Shown here: piece by piece, positions 12,340-25,751 of the stretch
Position numbering within the stretch: the first letter of the stretch is position 1
How the letters are laid out: each line of letters starts with the position of its first letter
Source: Loxodes magnus
Taxonomy: Eukaryota > Ciliophora > Karyorelictea > Loxodida > Loxodidae
Direction of reading: 5' to 3'
DNA length: 64,000 bases
Assembly (NCBI GenBank): GCA_946699065.1
Contig: CAMPDV010000089.1
Coordinates: 1 to 64,000 of the forward strand
Program-made: the position numbers and the translations under genes
Notes under the pieces: generated by a model
The model's database searches: none
What the model was told of the DNA's origin: nothing
The model's input: the letters and a program-made list of their open reading frames with translations, nothing else

Positions 12340-12790
12340 AACTCATCCAAAAGTAGATAGGATGTAAAAAAGTCAGTTCGAGTTCGAATTGAAAACCTTT
12401 CTAACGTTTATTAACTTTATAACTTTATTTATAAGAAATTAAAAAAATGATAAATAAAAAAATAAATTCTATGATATTAAAATTGACTTTAAATAAATTT
12501 TTATAATATTATATGATTTAAAATAAGTAGAAAGCTTGGGAATAGGAAAAGCTAGTTATAGTAACTGTTGCAGCATTAATTTTTACAAAATTTTTTATCT
12601 CTCGCTATCTTTTACATTATCATATTTTATTTCTTTGATTAACTATAACTGATTAAACTATTTTTCTACAAATAAAAAATTTTAGATTAAATGAGCAGTT
12701 CTTTATTCATATGTTTCAATCTTATGATATAGAAATAGATTATGTTAACTTTTAATTATTATCTGCTTTATTTTTTAATTTATATTTTAA
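12340..12790. other. AT-rich DNA downstream of the 11.5-kb element
   Basis: Contains the presumed 3' untranslated part of the family A element; the boundary cannot be fixed. Nothing else recognised. Confidence 0.5.
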
Positions 12791-12799
12791 TAAAATAAT

Positions 12800-13600
12800 A
12801 TGTCACAAATTATATCAAGAATTTCTAAGGCTGAAAAAAAGAGTTATCAACAACTAGAGAGGCTATGACTAGCAAAAGTGCGTAAAAAAGGTCACCTACC
12901 GAATTGAGACAACTATCATTGAAGAGAACCTAAGAAATTAGGCTAAAAATATAATGAATTTGGATGTCTCTGATTTTACAACAAAACAGTAAATAAGAGA
13001 TTTATTAGCTAATTTGAGTTATGCTAAACCTTCAGGACGATATAAAAGTATAAAGAAATTAATAAATATTAATAAAAAAATGGAGATAACATCAAAATTT
13101 TTGGCGTAAATAAGAGACCTAATGACTACTGAAATATTTAAAGATTAGAATAGAAAATCTAAAAATTAGTAATAGAAGCAGAAAGTACTGATTGAAGGAG
13201 AAAATTGAAGAATACTAGCAAAAGCTGGCATAAAATCGAACTAAAAGAGAAAGAAAATGACCAAATGATATTTGAGAAGAATAAAGTTCAAGATTTTAGC
13301 CTAAACGAGTAACGAAAAGATTTTTTACTACAACTCTCGAAAGTATCTGTAAAAAAGATGCAAAATATTTAAGGAATTTAAAAAAAGCTGGAATACTAAA
13401 AGAAGTAGGAGAAAAAAAAGAAAAGACAAAATCAACTAAATATAAAGATAGAAAAAATATATCCTAATAAATTATCATAAGCAAGAAAAAGATATCTAAT
13501 ATTAAGAAAATAGAAAAATTAGAAACAAATTTTATTAATTTAAAGAGTTGACGGAAATTATATTTATTTCAAATTTTTCGATGAATATTCTATAAAAAAT
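12800..13600 (+). pseudogene. decayed gag-like ORF (family B)
   Basis: ATG at 12800 and scattered coding-looking blocks in different frames, for example KRSPTELRQLSLKRTQEIRL at about 12880-12945 and KLETNFINLKELTEIIFI at about 13525-13575. The latter aligns with QLETKFNQFAELTENIFL at 16575 and RMEVQFNQLAELTERLF on the minus strand near 36830. Changes of frame between blocks mark it as a pseudogene. No intact zinc knuckle was found. Confidence 0.5.
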
Positions 13601-16290
13601 GTCAAAAATAATAAAATTTAGTTGATATCTATCTTTAAATTAATTAGTACTATAAAGATCTTTTATTAAGCTAATTTATTTAGAAATAATTAATGATTTA
13701 TTGAAAAATTCTTACTAAAAATATTAAGAATTCAATAATATTAGAATAGTGAAAACATTTCAAGCTGTTTATTATACAAATTATAACTTATAATCCAAAA
13801 ATTTAAAAATAAGTAATAAGACCAATTAAAGTAAAAAATCTAATCATAAAACATAAAGTCATGCATGATCCAACGGAGATCGAAGAATTTAATTAAAATG
13901 TTTATTGAGGATAGAAGTCTAAATACAATAAAGAAAAAAAATAAGATAAAAAATGTACTGATTCTGTAGAATACTTGGAAATTTCAAAAAATCTTAAAGG
14001 AAATATAAAATTTTTTAAAATGAAAGCACAAAATTCTAAAAATTCCTAACCAAGATTTATTGATATCTGAAAGCGAATTATATAGGAAAAAATACTCAAA
14101 GTAAACAAAGAAGTTCCCTATATCTAATAGGTAAATAATGGATTAATATAAAATTATTGGAATTTTATCTATAGGAATAAATTAAGAAAAGTAATCTTAA
14201 AATAGTCAAGATTCATGATAATGAAGATCCAAGAAGTTCGAAATCTATATATTTTTAAACACTGAACACTTTAATTGTGGTGATTTTACAAAGTGGTACC
14301 TCGTTAATTAATTATTATTATTTCGTTTATCTCTCAGATAATTAACAATATAGTCTATTCCCTACTGAGATTTAGACTTATATTTTTTGATAATGATCCT
14401 ATGCGTGAAATTGAACCTTGCTTGAATAAAATTAACTTACTAATTCCGTATATTCAGTAAATTTCGTGATTGACTCGAAATTTATTAGTTTTATGTTCAA
14501 TTTAAATTTTTTTAAATCTAACAATCCCCAATTTTTCATATTACCTGTTAGTATTTAATTTAACTTAATTAACAATCATAATAATTATATATTTTAGATT
14601 AAGAAAATTAACAAAAGGTTAATATAGATAATTACTTTAATGCTAAAATATAAAAGCTAATTAGACCAAAAATTAAATAAACGAATACTACAAAGAATTA
14701 ACTTTTTAGTTAAACAAAATATTTTCTAATAAAAAAATTAAAAAATAAACTAATTTAATAAATATTAAAATGTGCTATTAATAAACCATATTAAAATAGT
14801 GGATGCAGTTATTTTAAATCCATAAGGAAAGCCTTACATATTTATTAAAAAATTAATAAAATTTCTAGAAAAAAATAGAAATGTTTTGGTAAATTTGCTT
14901 ATGTTTTTATAAAAAGAATAACATTTAATTCATCAAAAATATAATTAAAAAATTAGATTTTTCATGAAAAGTACAAAATAATACTTATATTGATTAGGAA
15001 TTGAAAATTAAATAAATAGATAATATTACCTAAGAATCCAGAAAATATTATAAAAAAACAGAACATTTCATAAAAGAAATAATTAATTTACCAAAATATA
15101 AAAAGAAATATAGAGATGCATTTTTCTAATAAACAAAAATTAAGCATTTTTAATTAAATAAATGCATTAAATATTAATATTAAAAGAAACGTAAATTTCT
15201 AAAATTCTGTTGCATTTTAAGAGTAAAAATTAAATTTAGATTATCTAATATAAGAATTCAAGAAACTATTTAGTTATAATAAGCATTGAAAAATCGAATG
15301 CACTTTTAGCTTAAATTAAGATAAAAAATCAAAATAATGATTAAAAATAAATAATTATTCTATTTTAGCACTGCTATGCTAAAAAATATATTTCTGGTAG
15401 TATAACAAAATAAAGTAGTTAAAGATATTATTATTCTTTTAGGTTTAATGAATATTTTTAATTTTATTTATAATATGAAATGATTATAAAGATGAAATAA
15501 AATTAGTAAAAGTAAGTATACGAGATATTTAATTATTATATTTAAATAATATTATCAGAATTATACTTTATAGTAAAACCATATATTATAAGATAAAAAA
15601 TTGATAAAAATTTAAAAATTTACATAATAAATAAAAGACTTCCTATAGGTAATAATTTAATTATCTTTCAATTTTATGACTTATATTATTTTCCTTTTAT
15701 GAGTTTAAAATAATTTTAAAAGAATCAAGAAACCAAAGTTTAGGATTATTTTTGAAACTTAAATTTTAGAAATAACTCAAAAAAAGAGTTTCAGAATTTA
15801 TTGAAAAAATTAAAATTATATTACGATAAAAATTAGCCAATGAAATACGATAATAAAAGACTAAACTTTTCCCAAAAATAGATTTAACAAATTTTTATTA
15901 GTTTGTACCACAGACTCATCACAAAGAATGAAAATTCCAAAGTATTATAAAAAATATCATAATTTATAAGTTCTTTAGTTGAATTATGTCAGAAATATAA
16001 ATTGAAAATTACGATATTAATAATTCTTTTAGCAGACATCATTATGATAACTTTCAAAAATTTTGGTAATATTATCGAGTAAAAGATGGACTTATTAACT
16101 TTAAGAATTCCCATGTATAAAAAAATGTAATAGAATACTATAGCTTTAAAAAAGTTCCTATGTATTTTAGTTAAACGTGAATACAACGATACTTCAAATG
16201 AGTTAGTAGAAGTCAAAATTTTGCAAAAATAATTGAATTAAAAAATAAAAAAAGAGAATTCACGTTAATTTATTATTATTATAAAGTTTA
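13600..16290. other. AT-rich stretch, no gene established
   Basis: Very AT-rich. A frame without TGA from about 15005 to 15480 (+) reads as a basic, hydrophobic peptide, but open frames of that size are expected by chance when only TGA stops. Not annotated as a gene. Confidence 0.5.
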
Positions 16291-16298
16291 ATTTAAAT

Positions 16299-16368
16299 AG
16301 GGAGAAGCAATCCTCACATTGAGACATCTTAATCAATTGAGGTGCTACGTGCTCTATAATATAAGATT
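16299..16368 (+). mobile_element. internally deleted copy of a short element
   Basis: Starts with AATAGGGAGAAGCAATCCTC, matching the 5' ends of the 300-bp elements at 49729 and 55350, and about 40 bp later continues with GAGGTGCTACGTGCTCTATAA, matching their 3' stem-loop. The middle (about 230 bp) is missing, so head and tail are joined. Confidence 0.6.
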
Positions 16369-16499
16369 TTTTTTTAAGTTTGAGCAAAATTCTCATTTGA
16401 AAAGGATTCATCTCAGCTAAATTACAGTTAGAAAATTATACTTAAAGAACTAAAAAATAAATAAGAGTTAAATATTTAACTTTTAAGATAAATGCAAGA

Positions 16500-17096
16500 G
16501 TTCGAAGGAAAATTGCATAATCTTATTTCTAAATCTTAAGAATAAAAAAAAGTGAAAATGGAAATTCATCAAATATGAGAATCGAACAGTTAGAAACAAA
16601 GTTCAATTAATTCGCGGAGTTGACGGAAAACATATTTCTTTAAAATATTATTGTCGAATGATCATATTGATGTAAAATCCAAAGATTAACCAGAAATTCC
16701 TTTATGTAAGATAAATCGATTACGATATTTCTGGAAATTGATTCTTACTATAAAATACTGCAAACGTTTTAAATGAAAACAAATTAAGAATAGTTTAAAT
16801 TATTGGCAATTAATTAGTAATTTATATTGCACTCCAAATGAGATGTCATGAAGAAAGTAAATATATAGAAGGAGTGAAATTATGAGAGATATAGTATTTG
16901 CGCAATAAAGAAGGAATGATAAAATGATAGACCGTAAACTTTACTTAAGCAGGATTAAAATAATAAAAAAGGGTTAAATTAACAAAAATAGATATTTTTT
17001 AAAGGAAAGCGATTAAGACAAAGAATGGGAATTCAAAATTTGACGAAAAAAGTAATCTTCAATTCAGTGATAATTTATATTGGAATCACTATAATT
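16500..17096 (+). pseudogene. decayed gag-like element (family B) with 3' stem-loop
   Basis: Carries the family B block MRIEQLETKFNQFAELTENI (about 16575-16635) and a degraded knuckle region near 16715-16765 where only the last Cys is retained. From about 16870 on it matches the 3' part of the minus-strand copy at 36334-37000. It ends in a stem AGTGAT (17066-17071) / ATCACT (17085-17090) followed by ATAATTAATT. Frames change between blocks. Confidence 0.5.
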
Positions 17097-17339
17097 AATT
17101 ATTATTATATTATAATTAAATAAATGTTCTTAATTTAAAGTCTATTTTATTTATAATGTATTAATAAATAATTTTTAGTTTATTATCTAAAAAGTAATAA
17201 AATATGAATTAATAATAATTTTTTATTTAAATTTTAAATTTAAGATATACTAATTTTTCTTATGTACTATTGGAAACTTATTTTATATTATTAATTTTAT
17301 TTTAATTTTTTACTATATAATATTCTTAATTTTCAAGAG
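17097..17339. other. AT-rich spacer
   Basis: Nothing recognised between the family B 3' end and the truncated protease gene. Confidence 0.5.
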
Positions 17340-17827
17340 TAATATCTTTTATCTTTTTTTGTATTTTATAATTTTATTTTATAATAAAAAGCTACTTAAA
17401 CAAAGTTATGTAAATAGTAAAATATAAACTTATTAAATCTTGTGGATTATTTTTGCTATAAACGAGGATAATAAGATCATATGGTAATTTATGTTTTTAA
17501 AATTTCCAGGAATTTAAGCATTATAGTACATAGTTCTATTAGGTTTATTAAGTTAATAGCAGGATATTAAAATTTTATTTATACTAAGTTTCTTTAGTAT
17601 TTATCTAAGGCTGGAATTACATCTTCTTTAATAGAAATATCAGAATCATCTGCTTAAAATCAATTTTTCTTAAAATCCTCATAAAATTCTTATTAACCTA
17701 CTATATTTTATAGCTTGCAGTTTTCGCTTTCTTCTTGAAAGATTTGTTCGTTAGGGAGAGTTAAGTTGAGTTGCGAAGAAAAGAAAGATAGAATAGTTAC
17801 TAGTAGTGAGAGAAGGAATAAGTTCAT
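17340..17827 (-). pseudogene. N-terminal fragment of a leishmanolysin paralogue
   Basis: ATG at 17827-17825 opens a clear signal peptide (MNLFLLSLLVTILSFFSS) followed by a mature start LNLTLPNEQIFQEESENCK. The block DSDISIKEDVIPALDKYQRN resembles DIFIKKEILPAVGKYLSQ of the full protease upstream on the same strand. After about 60 further codons similarity is lost and no HExxH follows, so this looks like a truncated tandem duplicate. Its ATG overlaps an in-frame TGA of the upstream reading frame (17826-17824). It could alternatively encode a short secreted protein. Confidence 0.5.
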
Positions 17828-18210
17828 ATGCAAAATAAACTTAAAATGGAATAATGAACTAGAAATGCTAATCTGATAAAGAGATTAGATTTGAAATAAT
17901 ATTTGAATGGATAAAATATGAAGTTAATTTAAAGGTAGATTGAAGGTAATAGCTTAATATAAAATGTAATTTAGGAATATAATAATTTAACTAAGTTGGT
18001 ATTCTATAAAGTTAAATAATAAGACTTGCTTATAGTTTAAATTTAATGGTTTAGCTTAATTTATTAATATAGCAGTATACTTTCTTAAGCTATAAATACA
18101 ACTATGTTTCTTTTAATAAATGCATTTAGGATTTCCTAGCTATGATACTGTTTAATTTGCTTTTAGTATTTTTATTTAATTTTTAGATATTCTACTAGTA
18201 ATTTCATTAT

Positions 18211-21200
18211 TCACTTCTTATTTTACTTATTGCAACTTAAAAGCTTTATCTGTTTAAGGATAAAAAACTTATTTTATGATAGATTATTCTTCTAATAAAC
18301 TTTACCTACTTAAAAATAATCAATAAATTAGCGAATAATAAAGCCTAAGTGGTATATCAAAGTGGAACTTATCAAATATGCGAGTAAAGAATTGCATTAA
18401 ATGGTTACATGTTTTATGCCATATTTTTATATTTTTTCTTAATAACAAAACATTCCAATCTCTCTGTTTCATTACCTTAGCCATTAAGTTTATATTTTCT
18501 ATGCAATTTTGCTAATAATTTCTTAAATATTTTTTAACTATCTTCATTATTTAATTAATAGCTTGCTTAATAATATAAAACACTACTGAGCATTCTTTAA
18601 AATAAATAACTAGAAAATATGAAGCATAGCTGCTATATATAAGTAGATAGATAGAAGCTGTTTATATAAAGTTATTTTATTAACTGTTTAAATGTTTAAA
18701 TATTTTCTGTCTTTTTCTCTTATTTTTTCCTATAGTTTTATATCTTTCCTCTCTATTATAAATATATCCCTATCTTACTTTCCTTCTGCTCTTTTAATGC
18801 TCCTCCCATTGCTTTGCACTTCTTGAGGATGTTGAAATAATAAAAATAAAGAGTATTTATGTAAAATATAAGCAAAGATATGCTGTAATATAAATAGAAG
18901 GATGTTAACTAGTATATATTATTCTATGGCAGGAAGCTACTCGTTCAATTAAATTGCCTAGTCCATTAAAATAAAAGCAAAACTAAAAAGATAACAAAAA
19001 ACGACTGAAATCATAATTTTAGTTTTAAGTCTAATGAACAAGATAGTAAGATATATATTAAAGGCTTAAACTATGAGACATATTATTATAGGTGTTGTTA
19101 GGTCTTTCTTGCTTATATATTCTTTAGAATTTTATAATGTTACTCCGAGGTTGACAGTAAAGCATACTAAAGCGTAAAGAATTTCTTTAAGTAATATCAT
19201 AAATAAAATCTTTCTGCTGATCCTAAAATGTCTTCGAAGAAAGATTATTGCAATAAAAGAATATCCAGCATATAGAGTTATTCTCTAGTTAATTTATACA
19301 GTTGTTTAAGTATCTTATTCATTAACTTAACGCTATCTACGATTTCTAATAGCTCTAAGTACAACAAACATAGTTAAAAAGATAAAAATAATACCCAAAA
19401 AATAGTAAAAAGAGGGACTATTTGATTAATCCTTAAGAATCTAATGATTATTATCTAGTTCAGCTTTGCAGATATCTTTACTAAATCTAGCTTAGTTATC
19501 TTATTTAAATTCGCCACATTCTTAATCGCATTAGCAGCAATAATCTTTTATAGCAGTAATGCAATTATCTGCATAAGGATGAGTTACATTTCCATTTTTA
19601 TCTCAACAAAGGGTATCTACTTATGAACATAGATCTAGAGAATTAAATTAGCATGATTAAGTAGTATAGTTACATATACTTTCTTAAATGTTTTAATATT
19701 ATAGAGGACAATTATCTATACACTCCTTTTTGTATAAAAATGTACCTTCTGGACATTGCTCATAGCATATCTTTTAAGATGAATATTGACAACTCTCATT
19801 TTTATAATATTTTACCGTAAATGGGGCTTCGAAGGGGCAACTATCAAAACATTCTCCATTATATTTGAATTTATTTTCACATGTACTACATAAGTTATCT
19901 TTTAAATAAAACCCTTCTTAGCACTTAAAGCATACTTTTCCATCTATAGAACATTTTTAACATTTATCGGAACATTAAGCTTCACTTTTAATTGATTCGC
20001 ATATAAGTTCTGACCTAGAAGGACATTTTATTTAAGAATTTTCTATAAAAGGATGATTTATTGTTTCTCCTTAAGGACAGTAAACTTAAGTTCCATTTAA
20101 AAAAATTAATGTAACATTGTTGTTTTCATCACAAGAAGTTTAAAAGCAAAAGGAATAGTTTACTTAATTTGCTGTTCCTGAATAACATCTCGAATTAAGT
20201 CCAAGAGTTTCTTAGTAATTACTGAAGCTAATATAATATTAAGAACTTAAACCTTGACAATTTACATAAGATTATTATAAAGCTAAAGGGCAGTAATCAG
20301 CTTCTATCATCATTCCTCCTTTCTTAGGATTATCGAAATACTATTAAGATGCATTTAAATCATAGTCATAAATCTTTGTATCACAACTTCTAGCTTTTTC
20401 TTTAAAATCAGGGGTGCAAGTAAATAAATCTCCATCTGAACAAAATTCTTAGAAAGAAGGTATACCATTTTAAGCACATTTTTCAGTGATAAAATTACAT
20501 CCTTATTTATATCCAAACTCCAAGAATTGAGCCATACTCCAGTTTGGAATATATCACCCCGTATCATAAAGAAAAGCCAAAGTTATATTACTTAAAGGAT
20601 AGTTTTAAATAGAGTATGAAACCATTAATTCGTTAAGCATTAATCTTGCATCTCAATGAGTATTCACAAATACATCATAATTTTCAAATTCCATAAAACC
20701 GGAGGAGCAATTAAATTATCTTCTAAAGGCTTCAGTTACAGTAGGCATTATAATTTAAGTAACATTTTAACCTCTAACAATATTATTTTAAATGATTTTA
20801 TCGTAAGGTAAATTTGTTTAGGGGTTTATATATGTTTCTCAGAAAATGGAGTTAAATCCAAGAATATGAATCACCTCATGGAGTGTTTTACTAAAATAAT
20901 ATAAGAAATTAGTTACAGATATTTAATGCTTATTAAATATCATATATCCTAAAATTGGTCTTCCAATATCTTCTATCGTATAACTTACTGAATGGATTAT
21001 AGATCCTGAAACATAATCATTACTTTAGACAAAAATGATAATATCATAAGGTATATCTTCATTTATATACTTTTGAGGAATTAAAAAATCGCCAATTTTT
21101 TAACCTTATAAATATTTTAAATTCATAAAGGGGGGCTAATTTCTTACGTTTATCAACTAACTTAAGTATTTACCAACAGCTGGAAGGATTTCTTTCTTGA

Positions 21201-21402
21201 TAAAAATATCTTTGCTTTCTGTTGAAGAACTTATATTTCCTTAGAAATGCCACAGAATTCTTATAGGTCCCTAATCTTTAGTTGCAGTCAGAAGTCTGCT
21301 TTGGTTAGAAAACTCCATCCTTTTAGGAATAATCTCTTGCTTGGAAGAGCATCTTTCAGAAAAAATTGAGGTAAGTAACAGTATAAGAAGCACTAGCTTC
21401 AT
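18211..21402 (-). CDS. leishmanolysin-like metalloprotease (peptidase M8) with membrane region
   Basis: A single frame of 1063 codons without introns, ATG 21402-21400 to TGA 18213-18211. Signal peptide MKLVLLILLLTSIFS. Zinc site HEVIHILGFN at about residue 175; third zinc His in NTHWDARLMLNELM at about 249; DTGWY follows at about 280. The W of HWDAR, of DTGWY and in FNSIFWETY are all TGA. A Cys-rich furin-like region (about 440-640; CSDKCQKCSIDGKVCFKCQ) precedes a first membrane helix at about 665-685 (FYYFLGIIFIFLTMFVVL) and several more to about 900. M8 proteases (GP63) are secreted or surface zinc endopeptidases and are expanded in ciliates. The C-terminal part beyond the first helix is unusual; the stop is a choice, since the frame can be read on to 17824 if TGA 18213 is Trp. 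Confidence 0.88.
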
Positions 21403-21409
21403 ATTATAA

Positions 21410-22780
21410 TTAAATTTGAAAAAGTGGCTTAAATACGTAAAAGCATCAGAATTGGATTTATTAAATATGATCGATAAAAATTAGATTTGCTATAGAAAGT
21501 TACATTATAATAAAATTATAAAATAAAAGGAAATAATGTAAGCTAGAATTCTGAGAATTATAAACTAAATAGAAGTTAAGCAACTAATTAAGTTTAATTT
21601 AAAACTCTCTTTAATTATTTCTCTATTTTAGTATTAAACTTCATTGTTTGAAGCTTTAAAGAGTAGGATTTCATTTTTATAAGCAAACTTAGTTAATTAG
21701 TTATTTCATCTAATAATTAACTTATAGAGGGGTAGATTTTTATTAAACTTTAATCAATTTTTATTATTTTTAAGCATTTTACCTGCTAAATAAGTTATTA
21801 TTTCCAATCTATTTTCATGTTCAATAGATTATTTGCTTAAATAGAAAGATAATAACTTATTAACCTAAATTAATAAACTTAAGCCTAAATTCTAAGCCTA
21901 TATTTAAGCTTTATTTAAGAAGAGATTATTTTAATCTACTTATAGTTCAGTCTTAGTTAATACTTCGTCTTTAAATACATATTTTGCTAGCTTTCATTCA
22001 ACTTACAATCTGATTGCTTATATTTAATACACTCTTCTGAGCAATATACTTTTTACAATGCTTTTTAGAGTAATTATGTATCTAAAAAGCTAAAAACTAA
22101 CTTTAAATATCCTTCCTAAGATATAAAAAATCTGATTCTAGTGAATTAATTCATTTTAAAGAAAGTATACTTAACTCTATCCTTTATTGGATTTCCTTTT
22201 TTAGAAAGCTTTAATAACTTATTCCTTTATATTTCTACTTTATTCCTTATTTACTTTGTAATTATTTGTTGTATGCTGTAGTCTCTTTTTCTAAATTAAC
22301 TAGCATTCTTCATTCTTTTAATACAAAAACCTTCATCTCACATTAACTTCTTATTTATACTCATTCATTTGAGATTTTTAGCATCAAATTTATAATTACT
22401 AAGTTTTATCAATTTCTATGAAAAATTACAAATGTGAGTAAAGTGAATTTTATATTTAGAAGGTATGTAAATCTCTTATATCCTTTGATTTGCTTTAACT
22501 TTAGAGATAATAAATTTATCCTAAGACTCAAAAATTAATTCTTTTGAATATATTTTAAAGAAAGAAATTCCTTTATCACTTCTAATTTATATCATGCAAA
22601 AGCTAATAAGAATAATCATTATTTAGGTCTATTATAATTCATATTTACATACATTTCTTAACTTTTAAGCCTACTATAAAGAATTACCTCTTTATAAGCT
22701 TTTAAATAAAAACCAAATCAAAGGAAAAAAGAAAGGAAAAAGTGTATATGTAAAAATCTAATTTATTTTAATTAACTATT
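21410..22780. other. intergenic AT-rich DNA
   Basis: Between the divergent protease (-) and 22.8-kb gene (+); promoters of both should lie here, but no motif can be named. No gene recognised. Confidence 0.5.
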
Positions 22781-22783
22781 AAT

Positions 22784-25340
22784 ATGTTTTAGGATGAGCA
22801 TTATAACTAAAAACTAAAAAGTTTAAAAATTTGAACACAAGTAGTAGATGCTAAGATAAATAGGGATTTAGAAAATTCAAACTTAAAACATTAAATTTTT
22901 CACTTCAAAGCAAATTATAAAATACTGCTTTTATAGACAGAACTTAAAGCAGAATATCTCCAACTATTAAGCAAATTAATACAGTCAAATTAATATTTGC
23001 AAGTTTAAGCTGAAGAAAAGATATAACAGATCGTAGGTATCTGTTTAATATGCTTAAATAAAGTTATAAGCAAGTATCTATTTAAAAAACGATTTGAGTT
23101 GATTAATAATAATTATTTATAATAGTCATATTTGAGAATATATCCCTTTAGCATTTAGCCTTTAATTCCTAAAACTATTTAGTCTATTTCTCAGTAATTT
23201 GGTTTAATTATTTATATTTGAAGCTCTAAATAATTACTAATAATAGAATGTAGAATTTCTTAAGACTAACAACTAATTTATTTTAAGTTTATTTAACTAA
23301 TTTTTAAATTGCTTGGTTCAAACTTCTATACTTTTAATTTTTAGTTTAGAATATATTTAAAAGGCGAAGCATTAGAGGAAAAATTAGATAACTTATAAAT
23401 AAAAAGCTATAAAAGTTTAAATTAGATTCATACCATATATCAAACTAAAAATAAATAAGGGATATAAAAAATCGGCAATAATTTAGACTACTTCATCATA
23501 TTTCTTCAAATATAAATAAATATTCATTATAAAAGATGCTTACAAGTTGATAGATTACTAAGCTCAACTTTTAAAGAATTATGATGAGACTAATGCTGAT
23601 TTCTGGAATTTTCTTTTATTTACTTATTTAAAGAAATATCTTGATAAGACAAAGTACTATCAACATTTAGCTTATCAAGTTTTCTTTGAGTATATTCATT
23701 AGATTAAGAAATTTTCTGCTTTCTTCCTGCTTATAGCTAAAATAGAAATGTTGCTAGTGATATTTATATTAGGGTACAAAATTACCACTAGCTAAATCTA
23801 AGTTTTGTGGATAAGAAAGGGATTAGAAAAATATCTTTAATAGGCAGATACATACAGAGATACTCTTATTGACTTTCTTCTCGTTACTAAAATTAAGAGT
23901 TTGTTTAGACAATTTATTAGCTATAAAAAGGAACAAGTTACCACGAAAAGTATAAGGAGAGTAAGAAACAATTTTAAGAATGAAGGATTGATAATAGGGA
24001 TGGAAATTTAGATTAAGCTATATTTAAACCAACAGTAATTAGAGTTTGCTGCTTGATACTTTTGTTCTGCTTCACTTTCTTGCTTTTTTATAATGGAAGT
24101 TATTATTTAAAGTTGTATTTAGATCTTACAAGAAAGATAAGAAAAAGCTTTGCTAGTACTATAATACGAACTTCTTGTAAGAAAACTAGCTGAATATATA
24201 TTTGAATATTAGCCTCAATAATAAATTGATATCTAAATTTTAAATCCAAACTTATAATTTAAATAAATTGACTCCAGCACAAGTTAAATCACTCAAACAT
24301 TTCTATATCTTTACATTCAAAGCTAGATTAAAAAAGCTTAAAATATATTTTCTTTATCTATTATTTTTCCTCTTTCTAAAACTAAAGTGAGACAATTCCT
24401 CTAACTTCTAGCAAAGAAAATCTAATATTCGCATCTTTTATGTTGGTTCATATTAACTAAATCATCTTCGATTAATTATCTCTATTAGCAATGAGTCTAT
24501 ATATCTCCCTATCTAAAAAATAATAGATTTAAAGATAAAATGTTAATTTTTTCTTTTCTAAAGCTTGAAAAAGCTAAAGTTTCCTAATACTATCTTTTTA
24601 AATCTCACTTCTGGGGATAATTTTATTTGAAATTAGGTGCTTAATTTAAATATCTTAATCCAAATCCTCAAGCCTTTTTAATTTACTCTGATGCTTTAAA
24701 AGGAAGGGATAGTAAAATCTCTTCAGATTAGTTCCCTAAAATTTCTTTGCCAATCAAATAAAAAAAGCAATTCAATGTCAGAAATTAGATTCTAACTTTT
24801 AGACTGAAAAAATTAATAAATGTTTACCAATCCAGAAGATGAGGATATAAAAGACTCTACAAGATAAAAGAGTTATTTGGCTTTAATAACAGTTTTCCAA
24901 AGAACTATATTAAAATTGATTAAAAGTATAATCACTAAAATCAGATAATCAGAAATAGGCTAAAATAATCATAAATACAGCTGGATAAAAGTTGCAACAT
25001 CAACTTAAAAGGAGAAAATAAGAACAGGCATAAAATAAAGAGAATTTAGTATCGAAAATGAGATAAATTGTAGTGTTTGGAAATAATTAATGAATCCTTT
25101 TAAGTGAAAGTAGAAAAAATAGCAGGATATAAAAGCAAGAGTTTCTATGTTTTTAAGTGAGGAATAAGCATTCAAAAGTGGGTAGAGGTATTTTAACTAT
25201 ATGGAAGCTAAAGATAAGACGAAGGATGAGAAAATTGGAGAAAATTAATAGTAAAAATGTAGAGCTAGATATGAAAAAAGAAGCTAGCGATTTACTAAAT
25301 TAATGGAGAAAGAAAGGAAGCAAATCTAAATAATTTTACT
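22784..25340 (+). CDS. large hypothetical protein, at least two frame changes
   Basis: ATG 22784 begins a convincing reading (MFQDEHYNQKLKSLKIW, then ELKAEYLQLLSKLIQSNQ and NKVISKYLFKKRFELINN). Near 23510 the coherent reading moves to another frame (KDAYKLIDYQAQLLKNYDE, ADFWNFLLFTYLKKYLD, YVTKI-type hydrophobic stretches) and stays there to about 25100. It then changes again (ARVSMFLSEEQAFKSGQRYF, KLMEKERKQIQIILLV) to about 25340. Several hydrophobic helices are visible at about 23700-23800 and 24040-24110, so a membrane protein is likely. I do not recognise the family. The frame changes could be small introns, sequencing errors or mutations; no GT-AG pair was convincing. Confidence 0.45.
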
Positions 25341-25751
25341 TGTAAGTTAATTTTTTTTAAAAATAATCATAAAAAGCAAAAATGTTTTAAAGTTAATATT
25401 TAAAGCAAAATGATTTAATTAGGAAAGAGCTCTAAGTTATCTTTAGAATAGCTGCTTAAATTTAAATAAATTTACATTTAATTTATAAATCAAAATTAAT
25501 TTAACCATATAAAGAAATTAATGAGAGTATCTTCTACATAATCAATTAAAAACCCTTTCTATTATTTCTTAAAAGGATATATAACCTTTCTAGCCTTAAA
25601 TAAAAAATATAAATGATTAAATTTAAAAGTAATCAAAAATAAATTAACTAAACTATATAGCATAACAAAGGCATCATTTATATAATTTAAATACTTATTT
25701 ATCAGTACTTATAAATTAAGAAAAATTTAAGCTTATTTTATAATTTAAAGC

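Noticed and set aside
14800-15480. Open plus-strand frame rich in K, I and Q
   Set aside because: No start, no domain, and such open frames are common when only TGA interrupts in AT-rich DNA.
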